Part shown: in pieces, positions 28,862 through 38,526 of the stretch | Position numbering within the stretch: the stretch's first letter is position 1 | How the letters are laid out: the number at the start of each line of letters is the position of its first letter | DNA from: Lysinibacillus sphaericus | GTDB taxonomy: Bacteria; Bacillota; Bacilli; Bacillales_A; Planococcaceae | Assembly (NCBI RefSeq): GCF_001629735.1 | Contig: NZ_CP015224.1 | Span: 3,162,001-3,226,000, forward strand | Direction of reading: 5' to 3' | Length of the DNA stretch: 64,000 nt | The notes under the pieces: model-generated | Database searches by the model: none | What the model was told of the DNA's origin: nothing | What the model saw: the letters and a program-made list of their open reading frames with translations, nothing else | Made by a program: the position numbers and the translations under genes

Positions 28862-29059
28862 TTATTGATGCTTGTGTATTTCTTGTTTTACTTCATCAAC
28901 ATTTGTGTCACTAAAGACAGCCGTCCCATGTCCTCCCTGTTTAGCCAATAATGCTTTTACCTCATTGTAGGATAATCCTGATTCGGCATTTTTTTGCTTC
29001 ACTTCATCAATATTCGTACCCGAAACTGAGAATTGGGCATCTCCATTTTCTCTATTCAT
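28862..29059 (-). CDS. Gamma-type small acid-soluble spore protein
   Basis: A 65-residue spore protein with two imperfect repeats: SGTNIDEVKQKNAESG and SDTNVDEVKQEIHKHQ, separated by the conserved YNEVKALLAKQGG. Gamma SASPs are degraded on germination to supply amino acids. GGGGGAG precedes the ATG. Twelve bases after the acidic 70-aa gene, so both may come from the sigma-G-like promoter at 29311-29339. Confidence 0.85.
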   Translation of the reverse strand: MNRENGDAQFSVSGTNIDEVKQKNAESGLSYNEVKALLAKQGGHGTAVFSDTNVDEVKQEIHKHQ

Positions 29060-29071
29060 TGCTCGCTCCCC

Positions 29072-29284
29072 CTACAATTCATCCGGCTGTAATTCAATCA
29101 ATTCATCGCCTTCTCTTTCTACTCTCTTATTAAGCTCCTCCACAGGAATAGCATCCACGGTTTGCATATCCTCATGCAAATCGAAAAGACTTATTGTATC
29201 AGATTCAACCATGTCAGGTTTGTCTTTACTATTTAAATTCATAAATATTTTCTTTTCATGTGGTATTTGTTCTTTGTCCATCAT
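29072..29284 (-). CDS. Small acidic protein (70 aa), spore-linked context
   Basis: Acidic 70-residue protein, rich in Glu and Asp, no membrane segment, no known motif. GGAG lies six bases before the ATG. It directly precedes the gamma SASP gene and follows a sigma-G-like promoter, so it is probably made in the forespore (inference). Confidence 0.6.
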   Translation of the reverse strand: MMDKEQIPHEKKIFMNLNSKDKPDMVESDTISLFDLHEDMQTVDAIPVEELNKRVEREGDELIELQPDEL

Positions 29285-29310
29285 GCCACACTCCTTTCTT
29301 CTTTAATGTG

Positions 29311-29339
29311 TGTAATGATGAACAGATTATGTGTCATTC
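29311..29339 (-). promoter_or_regulatory. Candidate sigma-G promoter for the 70-aa/gamma-SASP genes
   Basis: On the minus strand GAATG (fits GHATR) is separated by 17 bases from CATTACA (one mismatch to CATNMTA). It lies about 30 bases before the first ATG. Confidence 0.5.
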
Positions 29340-29560
29340 CTTTTAGCACTTTTATCGATACGATGGTATTCAGAAATTTGAATGACTCGTACATGCCTAG
29401 TATGCAATTCATGATAAATACCTCTGCTATCTGTAAAGGAGATATATTGATCTCGTTCACTCTTTACCAGTTTCTCTGCTTCTTGCTGCGACTCGATAAA
29501 GATAAATCTTCTGACATAATGTATTTCATCAAAAAAATAAGTAATTTTAAATTCCTTCAT
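29327..29560 (-). CDS. Hypothetical protein (77 aa)
   Basis: Soluble 77-residue protein with mixed alpha/beta character (KITYFFDEIHYVRRFIFIES then a helix QQEAEKLVK). A clear AAGGAGC ribosome site precedes the ATG. No family recognised. It sits between the L,D-transpeptidase gene (divergent) and the small spore genes. Confidence 0.65.
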   Translation of the reverse strand: MKEFKITYFFDEIHYVRRFIFIESQQEAEKLVKSERDQYISFTDSRGIYHELHTRHVRVIQISEYHRIDKSAKRNDT

Positions 29561-29683
29561 GCTATATGCTCCTTAACCATACGATGTTACTGCTTATTCT
29601 ATCCAAAGACCTGAACAATCCATAACATCATTCATTTGTAGCATATAGTATAATCATCACCTGTATTAAAGGAGGGATTGACG

Positions 29684-30178
29684 TTGATTCATACCGTTAA
29701 ACCTGGGGAAACGTTAATTCAAATTTCCCGTGATTATCGTACTCCAGTGGCTTCCATTATTGCTGCCAATCCAGGCATTCAATCAGGTACTCTTTACGTT
29801 GATCAACCAATAATAATACCTGGCTTTCCGGACCCCGAAACGATCCCCTACCGTATTGAGATTTCTACAGAAAATCGTTGGCTACGTCTCTATAGAAATA
29901 GTATCCTACAAAAGCAATATCCAATAGCAGTTGGACGTATGCTCCACGAAACACCTGTCGGCAGCTTTATTATTATTAACAAAGACCCAAATCCAGGCGG
30001 CCCATTTGGAACTATGTGGATGAGTTTATCAAAGGAACACTATGGCATTCATGGCACGAATGATCCTAGCTCCATTGGGCATGCTGTTTCTCATGGATGT
30101 ATCCGAATGCAAAATCCAGATGTTGAAGAACTGGCCAGTATTGTTCCAATAGGGACTGAAGTAGTGATTCATCCATAA
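29684..30178 (+). CDS. ykuD: LysM-L,D-transpeptidase, YkuD-like
   Basis: Cell-wall enzyme of about 164 residues, the same length as B. subtilis YkuD. An N-terminal LysM domain (residues 1-45, [13 protein letters not shown]) binds murein; the YkuD catalytic domain has HYGIHGTN and the active site SHGCIRM (Cys139). It forms 3-3 cross-links or remodels murein. I take TTG 29684 as the start, seven bases after GGAGGG; TTG 29678 is too close. There is no signal peptide, as in YkuD. Confidence 0.92.
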   Translation: MIHTVKPGETLIQISRDYRTPVASIIAANPGIQSGTLYVDQPIIIPGFPDPETIPYRIEISTENRWLRLYRNSILQKQYPIAVGRMLHETPVGSFIIINKDPNPGGPFGTMWMSLSKEHYGIHGTNDPSSIGHAVSHGCIRMQNPDVEELASIVPIGTEVVIHP

Positions 30179-30185
30179 TAAATAA

Positions 30186-30205
30186 GGCTATCTATTGGGA
30201 TAGCC
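30186..30205. terminator. Short hairpin between ykuD and the DUF2935 gene
   Basis: Arms GGCTATC and GATAGCC with a 6-base loop; T-runs on either side are short, so it is a weaker terminator candidate. Confidence 0.5.
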
Positions 30206-30216
30206 TCTCGATTCAT

Positions 30217-30981
30217 TTATCCTTCCCCTCTTGACTGTACAAGCTTCATTAAATAGTATTGCTCTTCACGCCACATATGATCCGCCATAGGTGCAGTAAA
30301 TGTACCTAAAACCTCTGCACTCAATTCCATCTCTTCTAACTCCTTTAAAAATGTTTTGAATAATGTCATTTCCAGCTCAACATCTTTATTAAATCGGCTT
30401 AAAGCAGGAAAGGAATGCATATTAGTTCGTAAATAACCTGTTAATTCTACTGCTTTTAAATAAAATTGTTCAAAGTGTTTGGCAAACTCATGACTCTTTT
30501 GCTTCAATCTTTTTTCGACCCCATCTAAATTATCCTGAATAATACCTGCATGTCCTGAGGCATCCAATAACCAAATTAAATGGTGATGAAGCTCATGAAA
30601 TATGGGTGGCACTTCGCCTTTTCTCAAATAACTAAGTACATTTTGATATTCCTCAAGCTCATTCACCATATGATTGACAAATGTTGGTGTTAAATGAATA
30701 CCAATATCTCCTGACAATTGATGTCTCAGTAGATGGAGTTTAAATTGTTTAAACTGCTCGACATTGTCATCGACAGTTATCGTGAAAGCGACGGCATTGG
30801 TAGCATCAATAGACGACACATAGGTGAGGAGCCGAGAGAATTGCTGGATAAAACTATTTGCCCTTTGAATGTCATCCTGTTCAGAGGGATATAATGCATC
30901 ATGAATAAATTGCGCATGATTTTGCATGATTTCTAGCCAAAACCTATGCTCGAAAATTGCATGTTGCACAAAATCAGACAA
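30217..30981 (-). CDS. DUF2935 protein
   Basis: Helical 254-residue protein of the DUF2935 family, two four-helix-like halves with conserved metal-type residues EHRFWLEIM, HELHHHLIW and DHMWREEQYY. These His/Glu clusters suggest a ferritin-like or metal-binding bundle, but no activity is known. The ATG follows AAAGGAGGTTTAAC. Single gene. Confidence 0.82.
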   Translation of the reverse strand: MSDFVQHAIFEHRFWLEIMQNHAQFIHDALYPSEQDDIQRANSFIQQFSRLLTYVSSIDATNAVAFTITVDDNVEQFKQFKLHLLRHQLSGDIGIHLTPTFVNHMVNELEEYQNVLSYLRKGEVPPIFHELHHHLIWLLDASGHAGIIQDNLDGVEKRLKQKSHEFAKHFEQFYLKAVELTGYLRTNMHSFPALSRFNKDVELEMTLFKTFLKELEEMELSAEVLGTFTAPMADHMWREEQYYLMKLVQSRGEG

Positions 30982-31190
30982 AGTTAAACCTCCTTTATTT
31001 TTCTGAACTTTGGAAGAAGCTTGACACTAACGCACCCAGTTTATGTCTCCTCCATTCTATTCATCATGAAATACAAATAGTAGTCTTGGATTCATCATAA
31101 TCCTTGTTGTATAGGATGAAACACTAATAGCTATACTACCAATGGCTAAAGTAATTATTAGATGGAATTACAACTTTAGGAGGGAGTATT

Positions 31191-32861
31191 TTGTCCACAA
31201 AGAAACAGTTATTATCAATTTTTGCCTTAGGTGGCATTAATGAAATTGGCAAGAATATGTATGTAGTTCAATATGCAGATGATATGATTCTTATTGATTG
31301 CGGAGCGAAATTTCCAGATGAGACCTTGCTCGGTATTGATTTAATAATTCCTGATATTACCTACTTGCTTGAAAATAAAGAAAAAGTTAAGGCTTTAATT
31401 GTGACGCATGGACATGAAGATCACATTGGTGGTATTCCATATCTATTAAAAAAATTAAACGTTCCTGTTTATGCTACTCGCTTTACTTTAGGGCTGATCG
31501 AATTGAAGCTAAAAGAACATAAGCTGCTCAGAGAGACGGATTTAATTGAAATTCATGCTGATTCAGCACTTCATTTAGGAGAAATTGATGTAAGCTTCTT
31601 TAGAACTAACCATAGCATACCCGATTGCTTAGGAATCGTCCTTGCCACTCCTGAAGGAAATGTAGTGCATACTGGCGATTTCAAATTCGACTTAACACCT
31701 GTGAATAACCAATTCGCAGACATTCATAAAATGGCGGAAATCGGATCAAAAGGAGTGCTCGTTCTAATATCAGAAAGTACAAATGCTGAACGGCCAGGCT
31801 TAACCCCCTCAGAGCAACTTGTTGGGCATCATATTGAGGAGGCCTTTTTCCATGCTGAGCGTAAAATTATCATCTCAACCTTTGCCTCAAATGTTAATCG
31901 TATTCAACAAATTGTGCATGCAACCATTGCCGCTAATCGAAAGCTAGCTTTATTAGGTCGTAGCATGGTAAATGTTGTAGATGTCGCTATTGAACGAGGG
32001 TATTTATTTGTTCCAGATGATCTGTTAATAGATGCGCGTGAAGTCAAATACCTTCCCCCTGAAGAGGTTGTAGTACTATGCACAGGTAGTCAAGGAGAAC
32101 CGTTAGCAGCACTCGCTCGTTTAGCAAATGGTAATCATCGGGAAGTAAAGGTTTTACCTGATGATATGGTTATTCTTGCAGCGTCTCCTATTCCAGGCAA
32201 TGAAAAAGGAGTTTCTCGCATCGTGGATCATTTATTTCAGCTTGGCGCAAAAGTCATATATGGTTCTTCCAGTCATACGGGAATGCATGTTTCAGGACAT
32301 GGCTATCAGGAAGACTTAAAGCTTATGCTGACGTTTATGAAACCACAATTTTTTATTCCTATTCATGGCGAATTCCGTATGTTGCATCAGCACCGTTTAT
32401 TAGCTGAAGCTGTTGGTGTTCAAAAGGGCCATACGTTTATTATGAAAAATGGAGATGTTGTTGATATTGAAAATGCGGTGGCGCGACAAACACGCAAAGT
32501 CCCATCAGGGGATACGTATGTGGATGGAATCGGCATAGGTGAAGTAGAAGGCATTGTCCTGCGTGATCGCAAGCAGCTTTCTGAGGATGGGATGTTGGTT
32601 ATTGTCTTAACCCTTAGCAAAGCAGACGGTGCTATCATTTCAGAGCCTGATACTATTTCTCGTGGCTTTGTGTATGCAAAAGATTTTGAGGAGCTATTAA
32701 ATAAAGTGAATGTCCTGACCAAAGAAATCATCATGGAATTGCAGCAAGAAAGTAGGCAAATACATGTCTTAAGACGAGAAATAAAAAAAGCTGTAGGTCA
32801 ATATTTATTTACAAAAACAAAACGGAAACCTATGATTTTACCCATTATTATTGAAATTTAA
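31191..32861 (+). CDS. Ribonuclease J paralog
   Basis: RNase J family enzyme of 556 residues (5'-3' exo- and endonuclease in RNA decay). The metallo-beta-lactamase motif HGHEDHIGG lies near residue 74, followed by NHSIPD, HTGDFKFD, the beta-CASP part with FASNVNRIQQ, GSQGEP, the HVSGHG loop and IPIHGEFR. The C-terminal domain ends KRKPMILPIIIEI. The usual SDSTN motif reads SESTN here. The start is TTG behind TAGGAGGGAG. B. subtilis has two RNases J; whether this is J1, J2 or an extra copy needs the whole genome. Confidence 0.9.
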   Translation: MSTKKQLLSIFALGGINEIGKNMYVVQYADDMILIDCGAKFPDETLLGIDLIIPDITYLLENKEKVKALIVTHGHEDHIGGIPYLLKKLNVPVYATRFTLGLIELKLKEHKLLRETDLIEIHADSALHLGEIDVSFFRTNHSIPDCLGIVLATPEGNVVHTGDFKFDLTPVNNQFADIHKMAEIGSKGVLVLISESTNAERPGLTPSEQLVGHHIEEAFFHAERKIIISTFASNVNRIQQIVHATIAANRKLALLGRSMVNVVDVAIERGYLFVPDDLLIDAREVKYLPPEEVVVLCTGSQGEPLAALARLANGNHREVKVLPDDMVILAASPIPGNEKGVSRIVDHLFQLGAKVIYGSSSHTGMHVSGHGYQEDLKLMLTFMKPQFFIPIHGEFRMLHQHRLLAEAVGVQKGHTFIMKNGDVVDIENAVARQTRKVPSGDTYVDGIGIGEVEGIVLRDRKQLSEDGMLVIVLTLSKADGAIISEPDTISRGFVYAKDFEELLNKVNVLTKEIIMELQQESRQIHVLRREIKKAVGQYLFTKTKRKPMILPIIIEI

Positions 32862-32911
32862 GCAGTCGGTGCATGGACTTTCAAATCCATTACGCACCGA
32901 CTGCTTTATAT
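32861..32911. terminator. Bidirectional terminator, RNase J / HsdS-like gene
   Basis: Twelve-base arms AGCAGTCGGTGC and GCACCGACTGCT with an inner ATGGA/TCCAT stem. Confidence 0.85.
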
Positions 32912-33579
32912 TATTCGCTACATATACTCTGAAAAACATGATACTCTTGAAAATCATTCAAAAAATCACCATTAAAAATATGGTCTAGCATAGCGATATA
33001 TTGATCATTCAATTGCTCAAATCCTTCGTGTAAGCTGTCGGAATGCTGTTTTACTTGTCTGGAAATATTATCAAAATACTTGGGTAGTTCATTCACCGCA
33101 GTGACTAGTGAACCCTTATTTTTTAATAATTGTTCAACAGCATTTATTAATTGAACGACATTATGCTGAATGGCTATAGAAGGTAAATCAATCATTAAAC
33201 TATAGACATTACATCTCTCTTTATTGTTCTGATACCATTTCATAAAATGAAATAAATAGTCACCGATTAGTATCGATTCTTTCGGTATGATTGCCATGAT
33301 ATCATGGCTAATACATACATCTGTTTTACATTGATATATATACGCTTCCTTTAAATTCATTTTATTTAGAAGGATACTTTGAGCGGGCACCAGTGAAAAA
33401 GAAAATGGTTCTTTCAAAGTACTATCAACCTTTGGTAAAAGACTAGTATTATCTTCCAACGATAATTTCCTTAGCACTTCTTCTGTTATATAAGGAATAC
33501 CATCCATAGCAAAACGTTTTTTACTCGTGACCACCTTCCCAATTTTTATTTTTGCTATCTCTTCTAACAAATATTTCAC
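32911..33579 (-). CDS. Solitary HsdS-like half-subunit (type I restriction specificity domain)
   Basis: Protein of about 222 residues with the layout of one target-recognition domain plus one helical conserved region of HsdS. It begins LLEEIAKIKIGKV...GIPYITEEVL, has the AQSILLNK strand and ISHDIMAIIPKE...IGDYL, and ends with DLPSIAIQHNVVQLINAVEQLL. Full HsdS has two such halves. No hsdM or hsdR is nearby. GTG 33579 follows GGAGGA; TTG 33597 is an alternative. Divergent from an XRE regulator. It might be a remnant or a repurposed DNA-binding domain. Confidence 0.6.
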   Translation of the reverse strand: MKYLLEEIAKIKIGKVVTSKKRFAMDGIPYITEEVLRKLSLEDNTSLLPKVDSTLKEPFSFSLVPAQSILLNKMNLKEAYIYQCKTDVCISHDIMAIIPKESILIGDYLFHFMKWYQNNKERCNVYSLMIDLPSIAIQHNVVQLINAVEQLLKNKGSLVTAVNELPKYFDNISRQVKQHSDSLHEGFEQLNDQYIAMLDHIFNGDFLNDFQEYHVFQSICSE

Positions 33580-33738
33580 CTTGCTTTCATCCTCCAATCC
33601 TACATCCTACTTTGTAAACCGCCCTATAAAGTTCACTTTCAATATAATCCTTATAGCTTCCATTAGGCCATTTGGTTAAGGAAAGTTGATACTCTAAAAT
33701 TGTACCATTTTAATGTAACATTTTCTCTATTATACCAC

Positions 33739-33754
33739 TATAATAGTATAGTCA
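33739..33754 (+). promoter_or_regulatory. -10 region and small inverted repeat before the XRE gene
   Basis: TATAAT at 33739-33744 overlaps ACTAT...ATAGT half-sites spaced by six bases; a possible self-operator of the XRE regulator. No clear -35. Confidence 0.4.
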
Positions 33755-33797
33755 ATTCCACTATTTTTCACTAGCTTTTAACATAGAGGTGAATCAT

Positions 33798-34187
33798 ATG
33801 TCAGATTTTTTAAAGCTAGTAGGTGAACAACTCCGTATTATTAGATTATCTAAGGGGCTAAGCCAGGAAGAAGTGGCCGAAAGAACAGGGAAATTGGGGT
33901 TCAGTAAAGGGAGAGTTTCCAATATTGAACACGGACAATCTAATATAACCTTGAGTACATTAGAAACACTTATGAAGGCACTAGACATCCCTCCTGAGGA
34001 GCTTTTTAATTTTCAAAAATTATCTGGCGTTACTGATATTGAGGAAAAGAACCTTATGCTAGACATTCATCGATCATTATTAAGAGAACGCAATTTAGAT
34101 GAGGTTAAATATGTCGTTCGGATTACAAAGGATTTTTTAGATACGATTGATTCACAGTCAAAGAAAAACAGCCCCAATGGTCAATGA
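33798..34187 (+). CDS. XRE-family transcriptional regulator
   Basis: A 129-residue repressor-type protein. The HTH_3 domain spans about residues 8-65 (EQLRIIRLSKGLSQEEVAER, recognition region FSKGRVSNIEHGQSNI), followed by a helical tail that may mediate multimerisation, a layout like SinR. GAGGTG precedes the ATG at 33798. Divergent from the HsdS-like gene, with a 200-base intergenic region between them; it could control that gene, itself, or both (inference). Confidence 0.85.
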   Translation: MSDFLKLVGEQLRIIRLSKGLSQEEVAERTGKLGFSKGRVSNIEHGQSNITLSTLETLMKALDIPPEELFNFQKLSGVTDIEEKNLMLDIHRSLLRERNLDEVKYVVRITKDFLDTIDSQSKKNSPNGQ

Positions 34188-34206
34188 CATTGGAGCTGTT
34201 TCTTTT
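34166..34206 (+). terminator. Terminator of the XRE gene
   Basis: ACAGC..CCAATG pairs with CATTGG..GCTGT across an 8-base loop, then TTTCTTTT; it overlaps the stop codon. Confidence 0.88.
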
Positions 34207-34217
34207 CATATACATAA

Positions 34218-35135
34218 TTACATACCAAACTTTTGACGATAGCCACATTTTCTACAAAGCTCTTCAACAGCCTCTCTTCTTGAAAAGCCATCGATTATAT
34301 TAGTTGCACGTTCCCCATCCACTATTTCTGCGAAGGATTTTTCATGAACATTACCTAAATTAATGACCCCTTCGCCATCTAAACAGCAAGGTACCACGGT
34401 ACCATCTACAAGAATTGCAGCCTGACTCCGAAGTGCGTGACAAAAGCCTTTACCTTCATCTTCTGGCTCCAGTAAGCTTGGCCATCTAAATTCATGATCC
34501 TGATTCAAATAAATATTGGGGCCAATTTTAACACCCTTACCAGGCTCTACTTTTTCTTCGATGCGAAAATCAAGATTATACTCATTTTCTAGTATTTCTA
34601 ATGTTTCACGGTTGCGACGTGCTGCAACATCTGAAACATGGTCTTTTTGCAAATTCCATAAACGGTAGGAAATAATCGTTTTGTATTCTCTAGACTCCCG
34701 TACAAAATCTAAAATATCGCCTAAATATTTTTCTCTGTTTTCAGAACCCTCATGCCCATCAAAGCTATGTAGAGAAAAGTTTATTTGACGTAATGCTGGT
34801 TTTCCTAATATTTTTTCACGGTTTTTCTTAATTAGCGTACCATTCGTTGTAATATTAACCTTAAACCCTTTCGCATGAGCCGCATCCAACAATTGATCTA
34901 TTCGTGGATGTAAAAGAGGCTCTCCCTTTACATGCAAATAAATATATTTTGTGTGGGGTCGGATTTCGTCTAATATTTTATTAAATTGCTCTACTTTTAT
35001 GAGTCCCTTTGCTCGTGCAGTAGGTGGACAAAAACTACATGCTAAATTACAAACACTCGTTATTTCTATATAAACCTTTTTAAATGTTTTCAACTTTCCT
35101 TCACCGTTCCAGTTCCCTAGATATTCAAATCCCAT
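34218..35135 (-). CDS. Radical SAM/SPASM protein
   Basis: Radical-SAM enzyme of 305 residues. The [4Fe-4S] motif CNLACSFC lies near residues 29-36, the SAM-binding GEP is in HVKGEPLLHP, and the C-terminus has SPASM-like Cys (CHALRS, PCCLDG, LCRKCGYRQ). SPASM proteins modify peptides or act as anaerobic maturases. No precursor-peptide gene is adjacent. No clear ribosome site precedes the ATG, so expression may be low or the start non-standard. Confidence 0.85.
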   Translation of the reverse strand: MGFEYLGNWNGEGKLKTFKKVYIEITSVCNLACSFCPPTARAKGLIKVEQFNKILDEIRPHTKYIYLHVKGEPLLHPRIDQLLDAAHAKGFKVNITTNGTLIKKNREKILGKPALRQINFSLHSFDGHEGSENREKYLGDILDFVRESREYKTIISYRLWNLQKDHVSDVAARRNRETLEILENEYNLDFRIEEKVEPGKGVKIGPNIYLNQDHEFRWPSLLEPEDEGKGFCHALRSQAAILVDGTVVPCCLDGEGVINLGNVHEKSFAEIVDGERATNIIDGFSRREAVEELCRKCGYRQKFGM

Positions 35136-35273
35136 TCATTTTAACAAATTTATAGGATAGATAGCAAAATTCATGTGCTTCTCTCTAGTTGATATGGCTA
35201 CACGTACAAACGGACTTTAAAAACTGTAATATCTTATTAGTATTAGTATTAATAGATGAAAGGAGGTCAAACG

Positions 35274-35690
35274 ATGCAAAGTTTCAATTCTAGAAAATTT
35301 AATGACCCTGAGGAACCTGAAAACAATTCTACTGAAAAACATGCTAGAAACCATATTACATTCAATTTTACTTTCAATATAGGAAATACAGACTTCCATT
35401 TTGAGCAACGCGCTGAAGGCGGAGGTCAAATCAATGAGGATGTGGGGACTAATGCCAATCAAGGTGGGCAAAATGCTAGTGATGGCAGTCACACACGGAA
35501 TGTAAATTCTCAGTTCGCAGATGGTAATGGCCGTAGCGGTATAGCGGGTAATAATAACGACGAAGCTGGTGGACAGCAAGGTATTAAGGTAAGGGATAGC
35601 TTAGTCATTGATAGCGATATTCATTCCTCCTCTAATCATAGTGAAAGCCATGAAGAGGACAATGATTTAACAGAAGAAACAGAGGAATAG
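35274..35690 (+). CDS. Low-complexity hydrophilic protein (138 aa)
   Basis: Glycine/asparagine/aspartate-rich protein, probably disordered after residue 45; an N-terminal stretch HITFNFTFNIGNTDFHF is beta-prone. AAAGGAGG precedes the ATG at 35274. It lies next to the spoVR-yhbH-prkA genes, converging on spoVR across a terminator. Composition recalls spore-coat or crust proteins, but no family is recognised. Confidence 0.65.
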   Translation: MQSFNSRKFNDPEEPENNSTEKHARNHITFNFTFNIGNTDFHFEQRAEGGGQINEDVGTNANQGGQNASDGSHTRNVNSQFADGNGRSGIAGNNNDEAGGQQGIKVRDSLVIDSDIHSSSNHSESHEEDNDLTEETEE

Positions 35691-35693
35691 AAT

Positions 35694-35745
35694 TAAAAAC
35701 TTCTATCTGTTCATTGTCACACTCAACAGATAGAAGTTTTTTATT
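35694..35745. terminator. Bidirectional terminator, 138-aa gene / spoVR
   Basis: AAAACTTCTATCTGTT pairs with AACAGATAGAAGTTTT; loop of 13 bases. Confidence 0.93.
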
Positions 35746-37147
35746 AAACATTACGTTTATAGTTTTTAGTACCATCATAGGAATATAACATCGGTTTACC
35801 ATCCACATAGGTCTCTAAATGCACAGGACGGCCCCACAGCTGATATATATAGGGTAAAACATTTTCTAAATAGTGCGGATCTAGCTCCATTCCTTCATAG
35901 CCATGCATTAAATAGAGTTCTCCGTTCCGTAAATAATCTCCGTTTTTTACTAAAATATAAGGGAATCCACCATTTACTCGCATGGAAACAAGCTGATCTC
36001 GAACCATCTCATAATCTTTGTCGGTAATCCGATACTCATTACCTTTCTTTTGAAATAAATATAAATCCTCACGTTTCGCTAAGTCTTTTGATAAATAATT
36101 ACGGATAAAGGAAATATCTGACTCAACCTCTCTTACTTCAAATATTTTTTCCCGTCCCGTGTTCGGCTGTACACCTAACCGCTTCATCTCCTCAGTCGGA
36201 TTGTTATAACGATTTTCAATATCCTCAAAAATTTTAATGCCAAGGTAATATGGATTAATCGACGTTTTAGAGGGTTGCACAACTCCAGCATTTAACTTGG
36301 CATATTCAATGGTTTCTGGAGTTGTTAGATTCAACTCCCGCATAATTCGTTGATGCCAAAAAGATGCCCAGCCCTCATTCATTATTTTCGTTTCTAACTG
36401 CGGCCAAAAATAGAGCATTTCTTCACGCATCATTGTTAATATATCTCGTTGCCAATCTTCCAGCTCTCGACTATGTTCTTCTAAAAATAATAAAAGATCT
36501 TTTTCGGGTTTTGGTGGGAACTGCTTTAATCTCCGTCTGATTGGTTTATACACTTTATCTTTTTCCTCTAAGCTCCATAAATCATCGTACGGTGATTTTA
36601 TCGGGGCTTTTTCTTCCTCTAGCTCATCTTCCTCACTCCAAGATAGCTTTGGTCTCAATATAGATGGATCAATATGTTCCTGAATCGCTAAAACGGCATC
36701 CAAAAACTGTTCCACCTCATCCTTACCATATTCTCTTTCATAGCCGGCAATTCGTTCAGCCGTAGCTGTCATGCTCTCTACCATATCTCTTCTTGTGTTG
36801 GAAAAGCGTACATTATTTTTAAAGAAATCGCAGTGTGCTAAAACATGGGCGATAATCAATTTATTTTGTGTTAACGTATTCGTATCAAGTAAAAATGCAT
36901 AGCATGGATTAGAATTAATAACGAGCTCATAAATTTGACTAAGCCCTAAATCATATTGAAGCTTCATTTTATGAAATTGCTTTCCAAAGCTCCAATGGGA
37001 AAAACGAGTAGGCATTCCATAAGCGCCAAATGTATAAATAATATCCGCTGGACAAATTTCATAGCGCATCGGATAAAAATCTAAGCCAAAGCCTGAGGCA
37101 ATTTCGGTAATTTCATCTATTGCTCGATGAAGCTCTTTTGTGTCCAT
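35744..37147 (-). CDS. spoVR: SpoVR family protein
   Basis: Sporulation/stress protein of 467 residues (B. subtilis SpoVR, needed for cortex formation; E. coli YcgB). Family features include [24 protein letters not shown] near the N-terminus, the [12 protein letters not shown]is cluster and the NEGWASFWH motif. The ATG at 37147 follows GGGAGGGGG. Last gene of the prkA-yhbH-spoVR unit; 45 bases after yhbH. Confidence 0.94.
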   Translation of the reverse strand: MDTKELHRAIDEITEIASGFGLDFYPMRYEICPADIIYTFGAYGMPTRFSHWSFGKQFHKMKLQYDLGLSQIYELVINSNPCYAFLLDTNTLTQNKLIIAHVLAHCDFFKNNVRFSNTRRDMVESMTATAERIAGYEREYGKDEVEQFLDAVLAIQEHIDPSILRPKLSWSEEDELEEEKAPIKSPYDDLWSLEEKDKVYKPIRRRLKQFPPKPEKDLLLFLEEHSRELEDWQRDILTMMREEMLYFWPQLETKIMNEGWASFWHQRIMRELNLTTPETIEYAKLNAGVVQPSKTSINPYYLGIKIFEDIENRYNNPTEEMKRLGVQPNTGREKIFEVREVESDISFIRNYLSKDLAKREDLYLFQKKGNEYRITDKDYEMVRDQLVSMRVNGGFPYILVKNGDYLRNGELYLMHGYEGMELDPHYLENVLPYIYQLWGRPVHLETYVDGKPMLYSYDGTKNYKRNV

Positions 37148-37192
37148 TTTACGCCCCCTCCCTTGAACGTTGATACTAATCAAACTTCCATA

Positions 37193-38350
37193 TTACTCCT
37201 CATTTTTCTTAAAAAAGCTCTTTAAAGCATCATAGACATCGCCTTTTTTTCTCAAAATATGATGTCTAAATTTCGGATCATCAATTTTTTTATAGGTATA
37301 CATAAGTGTCGAGAAACGATTATGCTGATTGACTTCTCCATATCCAAACATACTGGATACGTTCATCAATTCTGCCACTAGCTTCAAGCACTTTTCATTA
37401 TCCATTGAAATATTTTCACCATCTGAAAAATGAACAGGATAAATATTGTAACGGGATGGAGAGTATTTTTCCTCAATCAATTCCAGTGCTTTTTTGTAAG
37501 CCGAAGAACAAATAGTTCCTCCACTTTCTCCCTTTGTGAAAAACTCCTCTTCTGTCACTACCTTTGCTTCTGTATGATGGGCAATGAATTCAATTTCAAC
37601 CGTTCCATATTTGGAACGTAAAAACTTTGTCATCCAAAAGAAGAAACTGCGAGCACAATACTTTTCAAATGCTCCCATCGAGCCACTCGTATCCATCATG
37701 GCAAGCACTACCGCTTTTGATTCTGGTTTTACCACTTCATCCCAAGTTTTGAAACGTAAATCATCATTATGAATAGGTGTAATTTCAGCTTTTCCTTGCA
37801 TTGCATTGCGTTTTAATGCATTTAAAATGGTGCGCTTTTTATCCACATTGCCCATTAGCCCTTTTTTGCGAATATCATTGAAATCTATTTTTTCAGTAAC
37901 GATTTCTGCCTTTTCCTTCTGCTGCAAATTAGGTAGCTCCAACTCGCGGAATAAGACATTTTGAATTTCTTCAATACTGACTTCCGCTTCATAATAATCT
38001 TGGCCAGGCTTGTCACCTGCCTCTTTTCCTTTTCCTTGAGCTTGATTGGCCTTACTACCATCTCGTGCCACTACATCACCAATATTACTATCTCCTTGCC
38101 CTTGCCCTACATGCTTAGAATTATCATAGTTATATCGAATTTTAAATTCATCCAGTGAGCGTATAGGTATTTTAATAACCTCTCGACCATTAGACATGAC
38201 AATACTTTCTTCACTAACTAAATCAGGTAAATTGTTCTTAATGGCATCTTTCACTTTTTCCATATGTCGTTGTTGGTCCTGATGTCCTTTACGATGGAGG
38301 GACCAATTTTCCTGAGAGATAACAAATCCTTTATTTTCGTGTTCAGTCAT
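37193..38350 (-). CDS. yhbH: YhbH, DUF444/VWA-like sporulation protein
   Basis: DUF444 protein of 385 residues (E. coli YeaH). The N-terminus is charged ([12 protein letters not shown]); the C-terminal half is a von Willebrand A-like fold with the metal-site DTSGSMG near residue 220. In other bacteria it acts with the PrkA/YeaG kinase. The ATG at 38350 follows GTGAGGA. Middle gene of the module. Confidence 0.93.
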   Translation of the reverse strand: MTEHENKGFVISQENWSLHRKGHQDQQRHMEKVKDAIKNNLPDLVSEESIVMSNGREVIKIPIRSLDEFKIRYNYDNSKHVGQGQGDSNIGDVVARDGSKANQAQGKGKEAGDKPGQDYYEAEVSIEEIQNVLFRELELPNLQQKEKAEIVTEKIDFNDIRKKGLMGNVDKKRTILNALKRNAMQGKAEITPIHNDDLRFKTWDEVVKPESKAVVLAMMDTSGSMGAFEKYCARSFFFWMTKFLRSKYGTVEIEFIAHHTEAKVVTEEEFFTKGESGGTICSSAYKKALELIEEKYSPSRYNIYPVHFSDGENISMDNEKCLKLVAELMNVSSMFGYGEVNQHNRFSTLMYTYKKIDDPKFRHHILRKKGDVYDALKSFFKKNEE

Positions 38351-38526
38351 TTTTATCCTCACCCATCTATCTCAAATTCGCTTTTTCTATACTATGCTTG
38401 AGAAACACTTTCTTGCACGTTTTTTATAAATTCCATAGTGCATTGCGTAAAAATCCCTCATTTTGATAGTAAAAGGAGTGCCCTGAATTGGGACACTCCT
38501 ATCTGACTTGGAACAATAAAAGTTAT

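Noticed and set aside
29258-29614. Plus-strand frame of 118 codons across the small spore genes
   Set aside because: No ribosome site, antisense to a gene with a good one, Cys/Phe/Met-rich shadow composition.
35217-35579. Minus-strand frame of 120 codons opposite the low-complexity gene
   Set aside because: No ribosome site; the plus-strand gene has AAAGGAGG and a terminator.
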